A DNA stretch of 64,000 nucleotides from Klebsiella africana (GTDB lineage Bacteria; Pseudomonadota; Gammaproteobacteria; Enterobacterales; Enterobacteriaceae), in the NCBI RefSeq assembly GCF_020526085.1, contig NZ_CP084874.1, positions 2,604,001 to 2,668,000 of the forward strand, written 5' to 3'. The notes under the pieces are model-generated. The model ran no database searches. It had not been told where the DNA came from and saw only the letters and a program-made list of their open reading frames with translations. Position numbers and translations under genes: made by a program. Shown here piece after piece: positions 53,797 through 63,030 of the stretch; positions within the stretch are counted from its first letter, which is position 1; each line of letters starts with the position of its first letter.

Positions 53797-54722
53797 CAGA
53801 ACACTGACCTCCCCATGCGCTGGGTTAGTTTCTCCAGCAGCGCCACGCCGGCCAGCGAGTTCCCGGCGTCGTCAAGTTCCGGACTCCACACCGCGATCGC
53901 CATCTCCTGCGGCACAATCGCCACAATCCCGCCGCCAACGCCTGATTTCGCCGGCAGGCCAACGCGCCAGGCGAATTCCCCGGCGTTCTGGTACATGCCG
54001 CTGGTCATCATCAGGGCATTCACCTGGCGGGACTGAATGGGCGCAATAACCGGCGCGTCGAGATGCGGGGCAATGCCGCGGTCGGCAAGGAACAGAAAAG
54101 TGCGTGCCAGCTCAACGCAGCTCATCTCCAGCGAACAGTAGTGGAAATAATTCTGCAGCACGGTGGCGACGTCATTATGGAAATTGCCGAAGGATTTCAT
54201 CAGCCAGGCAATGGCGGCGTTGCGTGCCGAATGCTCAAACTCAGAGCGAGCCACCACCGGATCGTAGGCGATATCAGCCACACCGCTCAGACGGCGGACA
54301 ATCTCCAGCATCCGCTGGCGCGGCGCGCTGAGCCGGCTCTGCAGCATGTCGCAAACCACCAGCGCCCCGGCGTTAATAAACGGGTTGCGCGGTTTGCCCT
54401 GCTCGATCTCCAGCTGCAAAAGGGAGTTAAAGGGCTGCCCGGAAGGATCTTTTCCCACCCGCTGCCAGATCTCCTCTTCCTGATAGTGGTTCATGGCCAC
54501 CACCAGGCTCAATACCTTGGAGATAGACTGGATGGAAAAACGCTCATGGGCATCGCCAGCGGCAAAGTGCTGACCGTCCACCGTACTGATCGCGATACCA
54601 AGCTTGTCGCCGCTGACGCTGGCCAGCGCCGGAATATAATCCGCCACTTTTCCGCGGCCAATCAGCGGCCTGATTTCTGCCAGAATGGCTTCCAGCATTG
54701 CATTATTGATCACCGTCGCCAC
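53796..54722 (-). CDS. glsB: Glutaminase B
   Basis: A 308-residue serine-dependent glutaminase, equal in length to E. coli GlsB, converting glutamine to glutamate and ammonia. The catalytic serine lies in [14 protein letters not shown] (Ser-x-x-Lys), with [11 protein letters not shown] and [25 protein letters not shown] as further signatures. It starts at a GTG at 54722, six bases after AAGGAG; an upstream in-frame ATG-like extension is not needed. It is part of the sad-glsB-yneG set. Confidence 0.96.
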   Translation of the reverse strand: MATVINNAMLEAILAEIRPLIGRGKVADYIPALASVSGDKLGIAISTVDGQHFAAGDAHERFSIQSISKVLSLVVAMNHYQEEEIWQRVGKDPSGQPFNSLLQLEIEQGKPRNPFINAGALVVCDMLQSRLSAPRQRMLEIVRRLSGVADIAYDPVVARSEFEHSARNAAIAWLMKSFGNFHNDVATVLQNYFHYCSLEMSCVELARTFLFLADRGIAPHLDAPVIAPIQSRQVNALMMTSGMYQNAGEFAWRVGLPAKSGVGGGIVAIVPQEMAIAVWSPELDDAGNSLAGVALLEKLTQRMGRSVF

Positions 54723-54804
54723 ACGCGGCTCCTTGCCCACCATCTAAATTCGGTGGGCGAGTATAGCAGACGAGAACGACGGTCGTCAGGGGGCGAACGA
54801 TGTA

Positions 54805-56190
54805 TTAGTGACGGTCTTTCCAGACGGTCTGCGCATTACAGAACTCGTGCAAACCAAAATGCGACAGTTCGCGACCAAACCCGCTCTTCTTCACGCCGCC
54901 GAAGGCCACGCGGGCGTCACTGGCGCAGTAGCCGTTGAGGAAGACGCCGCCGCACTCCAGCTCGCGGGCAAAGCGCTGGGCTTGCGTTTCGTCGGTGGTA
55001 TAGACCGTAGCGGACAGGCCAAACTCGCTGTCGTTGGCGAGCGCCAGCGCGTGGTCAGCGTCGCGAGCGGTGGTCAGGGTCGCTACCGGGCCAAACAGCT
55101 CCTGGCGAAAGCCGGTCATTCCGGCGGTGACGTTGCCCAGCACCGTTGGCGCATAGTAGTTGCCTGCCCCTTCGATTTTTTCCGCGCCCAGCAGCAGCGT
55201 CGCCCCTTCATCAAGGGTCGCCGTTACCTGCTGGTGCAGTTCGTCGCGTAGATCGAACCGCGCCATCGGTCCGACGTAGTTTTGCTCATCGCGCGGGTCG
55301 CCCATCTTCAGCGCCGCGACAGCGTCGACAAATTTGCGGGTGAAGGCGTCGGCAATGCCGGCTTCGAGAATAAAGCGTTTCGACGCCGCACATACCTGGC
55401 CGCTGTTTTGATAGCGGCCGGTGACGGCAGCTTTCACCGCCTCATCCAGGTCGGCATCGTTGAGCACGATAAAGGGATCGGAGCCACCCAGCTCAAGTAC
55501 GCATTTCTTCAGCGCTGCGCCCGCCTGGGCGCCAATCGCTTTCCCGGCGCGGACGCTGCCGGTGACGGTCACCGCCGCAATGCGGTCATCGTTAATGATC
55601 TGCGAGACGCCGTCATTGGTGGCGTTCACCCAGCCGAACACCCCCTCCGGCAGACCGGCGGCGGCAAAAATCTCGCCCAGCAGTTGGGCGCTGCCCATCA
55701 CGTTCGGGGCGTGCTTCAGCAAGTAGCTGTTGCCGGCCAGCAGGATCGGTACCGCGCCGCGCAGCACCTGCCAGACCGGGAAGTTCCACGGCATGACCGC
55801 CAGAATGGCGCCCAGCGGACGATACTCAATCACCGCCTGATTATTTTCCACCAGGGTGGCTTCCGTCGCCAGCATCGCCGGGCCGTGTTCAGCGTACCAG
55901 TCGCAGAGGTTGGCCGATTTCGCCACCTCGCCGCGCGCCTGAGCGATCGGTTTGCCCATCTCAAGAGTGATCATCTGGGCCACCTCTTCACCGCGGGCGC
56001 GCAGCGCGGCACCAATGCGGCGCAGGGCGTCGGCGCGGTCGACGAGCGGCGTTTGACGCCACTGGCGATAGCCTGCGGCGGCGAGCGCTATCGCCGCATC
56101 GACCTCACTTTCGCTGGCCCAGGGCAGCGAGGAGACCACCTCACCGGTAGTCGGATTGACGGAGACGGCGTGCGTTGCAGATAAATTCAT
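54805..56190 (-). CDS. sad: NAD+-dependent succinate semialdehyde dehydrogenase
   Basis: A 461-residue aldehyde dehydrogenase (E. coli Sad has 462), oxidising succinate semialdehyde to succinate. Seen are MPWNFPVWQ, the cofactor loop VTVTGSVRAGKAIG, the catalytic Glu in LELGGSDPFIV and the catalytic Cys in NSGQVCAASKRF. The ATG at 56190 fits the family N-terminus; a 20-codon extension is rejected. It is divergent from the LysR regulator yneJ, which is reported to control it in E. coli. Confidence 0.95.
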   Translation of the reverse strand: MNLSATHAVSVNPTTGEVVSSLPWASESEVDAAIALAAAGYRQWRQTPLVDRADALRRIGAALRARGEEVAQMITLEMGKPIAQARGEVAKSANLCDWYAEHGPAMLATEATLVENNQAVIEYRPLGAILAVMPWNFPVWQVLRGAVPILLAGNSYLLKHAPNVMGSAQLLGEIFAAAGLPEGVFGWVNATNDGVSQIINDDRIAAVTVTGSVRAGKAIGAQAGAALKKCVLELGGSDPFIVLNDADLDEAVKAAVTGRYQNSGQVCAASKRFILEAGIADAFTRKFVDAVAALKMGDPRDEQNYVGPMARFDLRDELHQQVTATLDEGATLLLGAEKIEGAGNYYAPTVLGNVTAGMTGFRQELFGPVATLTTARDADHALALANDSEFGLSATVYTTDETQAQRFARELECGGVFLNGYCASDARVAFGGVKKSGFGRELSHFGLHEFCNAQTVWKDRH

Positions 56191-56296
56191 CGTGATTCTC
56201 TCTCTCGTTGCTTGCGAAGTAACCATATTCTGGCTTACCTTTCCATTCATTGAAAATGAATAATATTAAGCAACGCATTCACAAAAGAAGAATACC

Positions 56297-57175
56297 ATGG
56301 ACCTGACTCAGCTAGAGATGTTTAACGCTGTCGCCAGCACCGGCAGCATTACCCAGGCGGCGCAGAAAGTGCATCGCGTGCCGTCCAACCTCACCACCCG
56401 CATCCGCCAGCTGGAGGCCGACCTCGGCGTTGAGCTGTTTATCCGCGAGAACCAGCGCCTGCGCCTGTCGCCTGCGGGACACAGCTTTTTGCGTTACAGT
56501 CAGCAGATCCTCGCCCTGGTGGACGAGGCGCGAATGGTGGTGGCGGGCGACGAACCCCAGGGGCTGTTTTCTCTTGGTTCGCTGGAGAGCACCGCGGCGG
56601 TACGGATCCCCAGCACTCTGGCCCACTTTAACCAGCGCTACCCGAAAATTCATCTGGCGCTCTCCACTGGCCCTTCCGGGACGATGATCGACGGCGTACT
56701 GGAAGGCGCCCTGAGCGCCGCGTTTGTTGACGGCCCTCTGGTGCATCCGGGCCTGGAGGGGCTGCCGGTGTTCCCTGAAGAGATGATGATCGTCGCACCC
56801 TACGGCCACGCACCCATCGCCCGCGCCAGCGAAGTGAACGGGGCCAACGTCTACGCCTTTCGCGCCAACTGTTCCTATCGCCGGCATTTTGAGAGCTGGT
56901 TTCATGCCGACAGAGCGACCCCGGGCAGGATCCACGAGATGGAGTCTTACCACGGGATGCTGGCCTGCGTCATCGCCGGCGCTGGCCTGGCGTTGATCCC
57001 GCGCAGCATGCTGGAGAGCATGCCCGGCCATCAGCAGGTTTCCGCCTGGCCGCTGGCCGAAGAGTGGCGCTGGCTCACCACCTGGCTGGTGTGGCGCCGG
57101 GGCGCCAAAACCCGCCAGCTGGAGGCGTTTATAGCGCTGCTGAACGAAGATCGGCAAATAGCGGTTTCTCCATAA
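56297..57175 (+). CDS. yneJ: LysR-type regulator of sad-glsB (YneJ/PtrR)
   Basis: A 292-residue LysR protein with helix-turn-helix [25 protein letters not shown]. It occupies the same divergent position next to sad as E. coli yneJ (ptrR), whose product responds to putrescine-derived metabolites. Length and N-terminus fit the family. Its 3' end overlaps a convergent acetyltransferase gene by 47 bases, enough to give antisense overlap between the two messages. Confidence 0.92.
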   Translation: MDLTQLEMFNAVASTGSITQAAQKVHRVPSNLTTRIRQLEADLGVELFIRENQRLRLSPAGHSFLRYSQQILALVDEARMVVAGDEPQGLFSLGSLESTAAVRIPSTLAHFNQRYPKIHLALSTGPSGTMIDGVLEGALSAAFVDGPLVHPGLEGLPVFPEEMMIVAPYGHAPIARASEVNGANVYAFRANCSYRRHFESWFHADRATPGRIHEMESYHGMLACVIAGAGLALIPRSMLESMPGHQQVSAWPLAEEWRWLTTWLVWRRGAKTRQLEAFIALLNEDRQIAVSP

Positions 57176-57611
57176 ACACGCTGAGCGGATCGGGCTGATA
57201 CGGCGCAAACGCGCAGCGGGTCTGGTAGCCGTTGCGCGTATAGAGGGCGATCGCCGCATGCTGATGGATACCAGTCTCCAGGCGCAGCGTATGGCAGTCG
57301 CGCTGACGCGCTTTCGCTTCCAGCGCCGCCAGCAGCTTTTCTCCCAGCTGCTGGCCACGGTGCTGCGGATCGATATAGACCCGCTTCATCTCGCCAAAAC
57401 CTTCCTCACTAAGGACGATAGCCCCGCAGCCAACCGCCTCGCCCTGCGGGCTGCGGATCGCCAGGGCGATCACCGTCTGCGGCGGCAGCTGGCTAAGGTC
57501 CAGCAGGTGGTTGCTCTCTGCCGGATAGAGTGTCTCCTGCCAGGCGTCGAGGGCGGCAATCAGGGCGGTAAATTCCGCGTCGTTGGCGGCGATGTCGGTG
57601 ATGGTGTACAT
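57129..57611 (-). CDS. GNAT family N-acetyltransferase
   Basis: A 160-residue GNAT protein. It contains [35 protein letters not shown] with the RGQQLG acetyl-CoA loop, and a C-terminal [30 protein letters not shown] that resembles PaiA/RimI-like enzymes. The ATG at 57611 follows AGGAG and gives the family N-terminus; a 63-codon upstream extension is rejected. The last 47 bases lie inside yneJ on the other strand. Confidence 0.88.
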   Translation of the reverse strand: MYTITDIAANDAEFTALIAALDAWQETLYPAESNHLLDLSQLPPQTVIALAIRSPQGEAVGCGAIVLSEEGFGEMKRVYIDPQHRGQQLGEKLLAALEAKARQRDCHTLRLETGIHQHAAIALYTRNGYQTRCAFAPYQPDPLSVFMEKPLFADLRSAAL

Positions 57612-57756
57612 AGGCGGGCTCCTTTTTTTACACCACTGTAGCGCGGCCGGCGGCTTTTCCCGGCATAGCATTAACTTATATTGCCGCCCGCCTCTTGCGC
57701 TAACTTGCTGAAACACAGTAATTTTATTGTCTGTCGTTCGTTTTTGAGACCTCAAT

Positions 57757-58701
57757 ATGCACACCAAAGCCCGTAAAGTAATGATTATTGGCGCCGGCAA
57801 CGTCGGCGCGTCGGCGGCCTACGCCCTGCTCAACCAGAGCATTTGCGAGGAGCTGATCCTCGTCGACCTTAACAAACAGCGCGCTGAGGCCCACGCTCAG
57901 GACCTGAGCGATGCCGCGGCCTACCTGCCAGGGATGATGACCATCTACACCCGCGAGGCCAGCGACTGCGCCGATGTCGATATCGCGGTGATCACTGTCT
58001 CCGGCGGCGCGCTGCGCCCAGGCCAGAGCCGGCTGGATGAACTAACCGCCACCGCGAAGATTGTGAAGAGCATTGTGCCGACGATGATGGCCAACGGGTT
58101 TAACGGCATCTTTCTGGTGGCCACCAACCCGTGCGACATCATCACCTGGCAGGTATGGCAGCTGTCCGGCCTGCCGCGCAGCCAGGTGCTGGGCACCGGC
58201 GTGTGGCTGGATACCACTCGCCTGCGTCGCCTGCTGGCGCAGGAACTGGAGATTGGCGCCCAGAGCATCGACGCCTTTATCCTCGGCGAGCATGGCGATA
58301 CCCAGTTTCCGGTGTGGTCGCACTCCTCGGTGTACGGCTCGCCGATCGCCGACCTCTACCAGCAGCGCACCGGGCTGCCGCTCGATCGCGAGGCGATGGC
58401 TGACAAAGTGCGCAAGCTGGGATTTGAGATCTACGCCGGAAAAGGCTGCACCGAATATGGCGTCGCAGGCACCATCGCCGAGATCTGCCGCAATATCTTC
58501 ACCGGCAGTCACCGCGCGCTGGCGGTCTCCTGTATTCTTGACGGCGAGTACGGGGTCAGCGGCGCAGCGGCTGGGGTGCCGGCGGTGTTGGCCCAGGGCG
58601 GCGTGGAGCAGATTATTGAACTGCAGCTGGCCGGCGAGGAGCAGGCGAAGTTCAGCCAGTCGATAGAGGTGATCAAAGCCAATATCGCCCGTCTGCCCTG
58701 A
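57757..58701 (+). CDS. L-lactate dehydrogenase-family 2-hydroxyacid dehydrogenase
   Basis: A 314-residue member of the LDH/MDH family with an NAD-binding Rossmann loop (MIIGAGNVGASAAYAL, acidic residue in ILVDLN), substrate-binding Arg155 in LDTTRLRRL and catalytic His179 in LGEHGDTQFPVW. The specificity-loop position that is Gln in lactate and Arg in malate dehydrogenases is Leu86 here (GGALRPGQSRLD). This suggests a bulkier or non-polar 2-oxo acid, as in L-2-hydroxyisocaproate dehydrogenases. It converges with the dtnK-pdxA2-deoR operon. Confidence 0.85.
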   Translation: MHTKARKVMIIGAGNVGASAAYALLNQSICEELILVDLNKQRAEAHAQDLSDAAAYLPGMMTIYTREASDCADVDIAVITVSGGALRPGQSRLDELTATAKIVKSIVPTMMANGFNGIFLVATNPCDIITWQVWQLSGLPRSQVLGTGVWLDTTRLRRLLAQELEIGAQSIDAFILGEHGDTQFPVWSHSSVYGSPIADLYQQRTGLPLDREAMADKVRKLGFEIYAGKGCTEYGVAGTIAEICRNIFTGSHRALAVSCILDGEYGVSGAAAGVPAVLAQGGVEQIIELQLAGEEQAKFSQSIEVIKANIARLP

Positions 58702-58715
58702 CGGCAGCCTGCGAG

Positions 58716-59477
58716 TCAGTCGGCAATGATCAGCTGCGGGGACAGGGTCTCCAGCGCCTCGCGAGTCTTTTCCGGAAGATGGGCGTCGGTGACGATATCG
58801 GTCAACGACGCCAGCGGAGCGATATTGAACAGTGACCAGGCACCGTATTTCGAGCTGTCCGCCAGCAGGATGCGCCGCCGGGCATTGGCCATCAGATCGC
58901 GCTTCAGGGCAGCCTTCTCCTCCGTCGGGGCGGTGATCCCCTTCTCAAGGTCCCAGCCGTTGCAGCTGACGAAGGCGAGATCGGGCCAGATAGTCTGTAG
59001 CAGGCGGCGGCCGTGATCGCCGATGCACGACTGGCTGCTGTCGTCGATGCGCCCGCCGATAATCGTCACTTCAATCTGCTTAAATTCCGACAAAAACAGC
59101 GCGATATGTAAATCGCTGGTGATCACCCGCAGCGGCAGATGGGTGATCTGCCGCGCCAGCTCAATCATGGTGGTGCCAGCATCAAGCACGATAGCGTCGC
59201 CGGCTTTCACCAGCGCTGCCGCCGCACTGGCGATCGCCTGCTTCTCCAGCGGGCTGCGCTGGGCTTTCTCCAGCGTCGTCGGCTGGGAAGGAATAAACCG
59301 GTTTAGCGTCACCCCGCCGTGCGTGCGGCTGATTACCCCTTCCTGATCGAGTTTGATCAGGTCGCGGCGAATGGTGGCCGGTGAGGCGTTGGTCGCCGCC
59401 ACCAGTTGGTCGACTGTCACCAGATTATGGCTTTTCAGGAAGTCCATAATCTGCTCTAACCGGTTATATCCCTTCAT
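58716..59477 (-). CDS. DeoR-family regulator
   Basis: A 253-residue DeoR-type repressor: N-terminal helix-turn-helix ([47 protein letters not shown]) and a sugar-phosphate-binding C-terminal domain ([20 protein letters not shown]). The ATG at 59477 follows AGGAA and is one base from the pdxA2 stop, making it the last gene of dtnK-pdxA2-deoR. It probably binds the paired palindromes in the dtnK-alcohol dehydrogenase promoter region and senses a phosphorylated pathway intermediate. Both points are inferred. Confidence 0.9.
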   Translation of the reverse strand: MKGYNRLEQIMDFLKSHNLVTVDQLVAATNASPATIRRDLIKLDQEGVISRTHGGVTLNRFIPSQPTTLEKAQRSPLEKQAIASAAAALVKAGDAIVLDAGTTMIELARQITHLPLRVITSDLHIALFLSEFKQIEVTIIGGRIDDSSQSCIGDHGRRLLQTIWPDLAFVSCNGWDLEKGITAPTEEKAALKRDLMANARRRILLADSSKYGAWSLFNIAPLASLTDIVTDAHLPEKTREALETLSPQLIIAD

Positions 59478-59478
59478 G

Positions 59479-60465
59479 TTATTCCTGCGCGATGTGCATG
59501 GCGAGCTCAATGGAGGTTGCCATGCTCTCAGACTTCGCTTTACCTGTCCAGGCAATATCAAACGCGGTGCCGTGATCCGCTGAGGTGCGGATGAACGGCA
59601 GTCCGGCGGTGATATTCACTCCATCATAGAACCCGAGCAACTTCAGCGGGATATGCCCCTGATCGTGGTACATCGCCACCACCATGTCGTACATCCCTTC
59701 ATGACACTGCATAAACACGGTGTCCGGCGGGCAGGGTCCGGTGACCGCTATCCCCTGCGCCTGCATGGCGGCGACCGCCGGGGCGACGATGCGGATCTCT
59801 TCATCGCCAAACAGGCCGTTCTCCCCGGCGTGCGGGTTGACGCCGGCGACCGCAATACGCGGACGCGGATAGCCGACGCGGCGCAAAAACCGATCCGCCA
59901 CGCCAATCACCGTCTCAATCCGCGGCTGGTTGAGGGTATCGAGGAACTGGCGCAAGGAAATATGGGTAGTGATATGGATAACTTTAAGTTTCTCGGTATA
60001 CAGCACCATGGCGTAATCGGTAGTCTGCGTCAGGTGGGCCAGCAGTTCGGTATGGCCGGGATAAGCGTGCCCGGCGAGATGCAGCGCCTCTTTATTCAGC
60101 GGTGCGGTAGCGATGGCCGCGACCGCGCCCTCCAGTGCGAGGGCGGTCGCCCGTCTGATGCAACGAAATGCCAGATCGCCCGCCTGAGCCTGGACTTCGC
60201 CAGGACGCAGCCCCAGCGGATCGCTGAGCGGTTCATCGATAACGTTAATCGTCGCCGGGGTAAATACTGCTTCGGCGGGATGGTCGATGATGCGCAGCTC
60301 TACCCGCGGCGTGATATTCAGCGCCAGGATCCGCCGCAGCGTCTGCGCGCAGCCCACCACCACCACCGGCGCGCCGCTCAGCGCCCCCTCGGCGAGGGAT
60401 TTAATAATAATCTCCGGACCAATACCTGCCGGGTCGCCCATTGTGACTGCAATCATTTTAGACAC
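59479..60465 (-). CDS. pdxA2: PdxA2-type 4-phospho-acid dehydrogenase
   Basis: A 328-residue paralogue of PdxA. Metal-binding histidines lie in [28 protein letters not shown] and [12 protein letters not shown], with [13 protein letters not shown] at the N-terminus. Paired with a DtnK/DenK kinase, PdxA2 oxidises and decarboxylates D-threonate or D-erythronate 4-phosphate to dihydroxyacetone phosphate. The GTG start at 60465, after GAGGAG, is inside the end of the kinase gene (8-base overlap). A role in vitamin B6 synthesis is unlikely for this copy. Confidence 0.92.
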   Translation of the reverse strand: MSKMIAVTMGDPAGIGPEIIIKSLAEGALSGAPVVVVGCAQTLRRILALNITPRVELRIIDHPAEAVFTPATINVIDEPLSDPLGLRPGEVQAQAGDLAFRCIRRATALALEGAVAAIATAPLNKEALHLAGHAYPGHTELLAHLTQTTDYAMVLYTEKLKVIHITTHISLRQFLDTLNQPRIETVIGVADRFLRRVGYPRPRIAVAGVNPHAGENGLFGDEEIRIVAPAVAAMQAQGIAVTGPCPPDTVFMQCHEGMYDMVVAMYHDQGHIPLKLLGFYDGVNITAGLPFIRTSADHGTAFDIAWTGKAKSESMATSIELAMHIAQE

Positions 60466-61693
60466 TCAGTTTCTCCTCAATAAAATTCACAACATGTAAC
60501 AGCGTGGTGTCGGTGCCGAATCCTCCGGCTTTGGTCATCACCGGCCGCGACCAGCGGCAACCGAGAAAATGCCCGTAAGGAACGCAGGCCGCCACCCGGC
60601 CACGGATCTGGAAACCGCTGGCACCCAGCGCGTGCGCGACGGCGATGGCTACATCGCCACCGGAAAGATACAGCGCGCCCGGAGGGCACTGCGCCACCGC
60701 CTGCGCCGTGACGTCGGCAAGCCAGGCGCAGATGTGCTCGCCGTATGCGGCACGGCTAAGGCCCTGTTCACGGCACCGGGCTTCTATCCCCTGCCGGGCA
60801 GCGCTGTCCGGGCGGGTAGTCACCACGCAGTGCTGCCCCTCACGCAGCACCCCGGCGATCCGCCGGGCCTCATCCTCAGGCGAGCCGCTAAAGACCCGCG
60901 CCACGTCAATCTCAATCTGCCTCACCCGGGGGTGGGCCTGCAGCGCAGCGACCTGGCGCTGCGCCATCTCGCTCATCGAACCAACCACCGCCAGCAGCGG
61001 CCCCTGCTCGCTGCGGCGAAGGCGGCGGGCCAGCGCCTCGCAAAGTCCCGCCGAGCCGACCAGCAGCGTCTCCCGCGCATGGGGCGCGACCGCGTCGATC
61101 ACCTGATCCAGGTGGCCGTCTTCCCAGGCGTCGACAATCAATACTCGCTTCTCCTCGCCCGCCATCGCTAATGCCGCCGGGAGTTGGGTAGCGTTCAAGG
61201 TCAGACAGGGAAGACGGCTCTGCATGGCGATAATTTCGCTAATCTCCGCCCGGCTCACCGGCGTTTTCGGGTCGCTGGCAAATTCGGTCTGATCGAGGGC
61301 CACCCCGTACACATAGCAGCGTCCGTCACGGGTATGCCGCCCGGCCGCCGGATACGCCGGGGCCACCACCGCCACCCGGCAGTTCTGCACCGCCATCATG
61401 GCCTCCAGCTCGGCACCGGGGTTCCCGCGCAGCGTGGAGTCGATCTTCTTTACCTGCCAGTGTGGGACGAATGTCGCTGCGTCGCGCAGCAGAGCGGTGA
61501 CCTTATCCGCCGCCTCGGCGGCGGTCATCGCCCGGCTGTCGCTGTTGAGAATTAATGCCCGCACGGATGACGTCTGCCCGGCGGTGAATGCCACTTCCAC
61601 CGCCATTCCCGCCTCTGCGAGGCTGACCCCGGCGTCATTGGCCCCGGTAAAGTCATCCGCCAACACCAGCACGTTGTTATTGCCGTCGTTCAT
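60458..61693 (-). CDS. dtnK: Four-carbon acid sugar kinase (D-threonate kinase type)
   Basis: A 411-residue DUF1537-family kinase. The N-terminal substrate domain starts VLVLADDFTGANDAGVSLAEAG and includes KIDSTLRGNPGAELEAMM and VVAPAYPAAGRHTRDG. The C-terminal nucleotide-binding domain contains YLSGGDVAIAVA and PYGHFLG. It phosphorylates D-threonate or D-erythronate at C4, feeding PdxA2. It is the first gene of its operon and divergent from the iron alcohol dehydrogenase. DtnK and DenK cannot be distinguished by eye, so the symbol is tentative. Confidence 0.85.
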   Translation of the reverse strand: MNDGNNNVLVLADDFTGANDAGVSLAEAGMAVEVAFTAGQTSSVRALILNSDSRAMTAAEAADKVTALLRDAATFVPHWQVKKIDSTLRGNPGAELEAMMAVQNCRVAVVAPAYPAAGRHTRDGRCYVYGVALDQTEFASDPKTPVSRAEISEIIAMQSRLPCLTLNATQLPAALAMAGEEKRVLIVDAWEDGHLDQVIDAVAPHARETLLVGSAGLCEALARRLRRSEQGPLLAVVGSMSEMAQRQVAALQAHPRVRQIEIDVARVFSGSPEDEARRIAGVLREGQHCVVTTRPDSAARQGIEARCREQGLSRAAYGEHICAWLADVTAQAVAQCPPGALYLSGGDVAIAVAHALGASGFQIRGRVAACVPYGHFLGCRWSRPVMTKAGGFGTDTTLLHVVNFIEEKLSV

Positions 61694-61720
61694 TGTCCTG
61701 CCTTGTGGTCGATGAAATCA

Positions 61721-61742
61721 TGAATTGATTATATTCAATCAT
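61721..61742. promoter_or_regulatory. Operator-like element, dtnK side
   Basis: A 22-base AT-rich element with the core TTGATTATATTCAATCA. Its reverse complement is nearly identical, with one central mismatch over 20 positions, to the element at 61830. It lies about 30 bases upstream of dtnK. Confidence 0.75.
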
Positions 61743-61829
61743 ATTTGATTAAATGTGAGCAAGCTCAAGTTATTAACCCGCCGTATAAATTATAACTTTT
61801 CCCCACCAGACGAGTTCCATAACTCACGA

Positions 61830-61851
61830 ATGATTGAAAATAATCAATTGC
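61830..61851. promoter_or_regulatory. Operator-like element, alcohol dehydrogenase side
   Basis: A 22-base element with the core TGATTGAAAATAATCAAT, the inverted copy of the one at 61721. It lies about 17 bases upstream of the alcohol dehydrogenase start, overlapping where RNA polymerase or the leader would be. The two copies are about 109 bases apart. Confidence 0.75.
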
Positions 61852-61867
61852 TACCAAGGAGAAACGC

Positions 61868-63016
61868 GTGGCGACGATACACAGCACGATTATTAGCGGG
61901 GCGGGTGCCTCATCGGCTCTGCTCCCGTTATTGGCCGGTAAAACCTCTATCCTGCTGGTGACCGACAAGAACGTCGGGGCGCTGGAAGCAACCCAGGCGA
62001 TCCATCGCCTGCTGGCGGCTGAGGGACGTGAAGTTGAGGTCATTGACACGGTACCGGCCGAGCCCAGCCATCACGATGTGGCGCAGATCGTCAGCCAGCT
62101 GGGCGCCAGCCAGCCACAGTTGGTTGTTGGCATCGGCGGGGGGAGCGTGCTGGATGTAGCAAAATTGCTGTCCGTACTTCTGCACCCTGAGGCGCCCGCT
62201 CTGACGGCCCTGCTGGCAGGCGAGCAGCCGCAACGGCGGATCGGCTCATTGTTGATCCCGGCCACCGCCGGGACCGGCTCCGAAGCGACGCCGAACGCCA
62301 TTCTGGCAATCCCCGAGCAGCAGACCAAAGTGGGGGTCATCTCCCCGGTGCTCCTGCCGGACTATGTCGCCCTGCTACCGGAGCTGACCACCAGCATGCC
62401 GGCCAGCATCGCGGCGTCGACCGGCATCGATGCCCTGTGCCATCTGCTGGAGTGCTTTACCTCCACCGTCGCCAACCCGGTAAGCGATAACGCCGCGTTA
62501 ATCGGTTTGCACAAGCTGGTGCGCCATATCGAACGCTCGGTGAATCAGCCGCAGGATCTGACGGCGAAGCTGGAGATGCTCTGGGCCTCGTGGTACGGCG
62601 GCGCGGCGATTAACCATGCGGGCACCCACCTGGTGCATGCGCTCTCCTATCCGCTCGGCGGCACCTGGTACCTGCCGCACGGAGTGGCCAACGCCATTCT
62701 TCTGGCGCCCTGTATGCGGGTGATCCGCCCCCACGCGGTGGCGAAATTTGCTCAGGTCTGGGATCTGATCCCCGACGCGGATCGCACGCTCAGCGAGGAA
62801 GAGAAATCCCATGCGCTGGTCGCGTGGCTGGCGGCGCTGGTAAAACGACTGCCCCTGCCGGACAACCTGGCCGCGCTCGGCGTGCCGCAGGAGAGCATTC
62901 CCGCCCTCAGCGCGGCGGCGCAAAACGTTAAACGCCTGATGAACAATGCCCCCTGCAGCGTCAGCCGCGAAGAGATCGCGGCCATCTACCAGACGCTGTT
63001 TCCAGAACATGCCTAA
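61868..63016 (+). CDS. Iron-containing (group III) alcohol dehydrogenase
   Basis: A 382-residue Fe-dependent dehydrogenase. The NAD(P) loop is VVGIGGGSVLDVAKLL, followed by PATAGTGSEATPNAIL. The metal-binding residues are in TGIDALCHLLE, AGTHLVHALSYPLGGTWYLPHG (two histidines) and a preceding Asp. It starts at a GTG after AAGGAG. It is 14 bases upstream of a DapA-like aldolase gene, so the two form an operon. It could interconvert an aldehyde or ketone and an alcohol in the same pathway as DtnK/PdxA2. The substrate is unknown. Confidence 0.9.
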   Translation: MATIHSTIISGAGASSALLPLLAGKTSILLVTDKNVGALEATQAIHRLLAAEGREVEVIDTVPAEPSHHDVAQIVSQLGASQPQLVVGIGGGSVLDVAKLLSVLLHPEAPALTALLAGEQPQRRIGSLLIPATAGTGSEATPNAILAIPEQQTKVGVISPVLLPDYVALLPELTTSMPASIAASTGIDALCHLLECFTSTVANPVSDNAALIGLHKLVRHIERSVNQPQDLTAKLEMLWASWYGGAAINHAGTHLVHALSYPLGGTWYLPHGVANAILLAPCMRVIRPHAVAKFAQVWDLIPDADRTLSEEEKSHALVAWLAALVKRLPLPDNLAALGVPQESIPALSAAAQNVKRLMNNAPCSVSREEIAAIYQTLFPEHA

Positions 63017-63030
63017 CAGGAGAAAGTAAA

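Noticed and set aside
59729..59736. FtsK-orienting KOPS sequence GGGCAGGG as evidence for the direction of dif
   Set aside because: A reverse-oriented copy occurs near 13128 and the numbers are too small to show a skew, so no conclusion was drawn.
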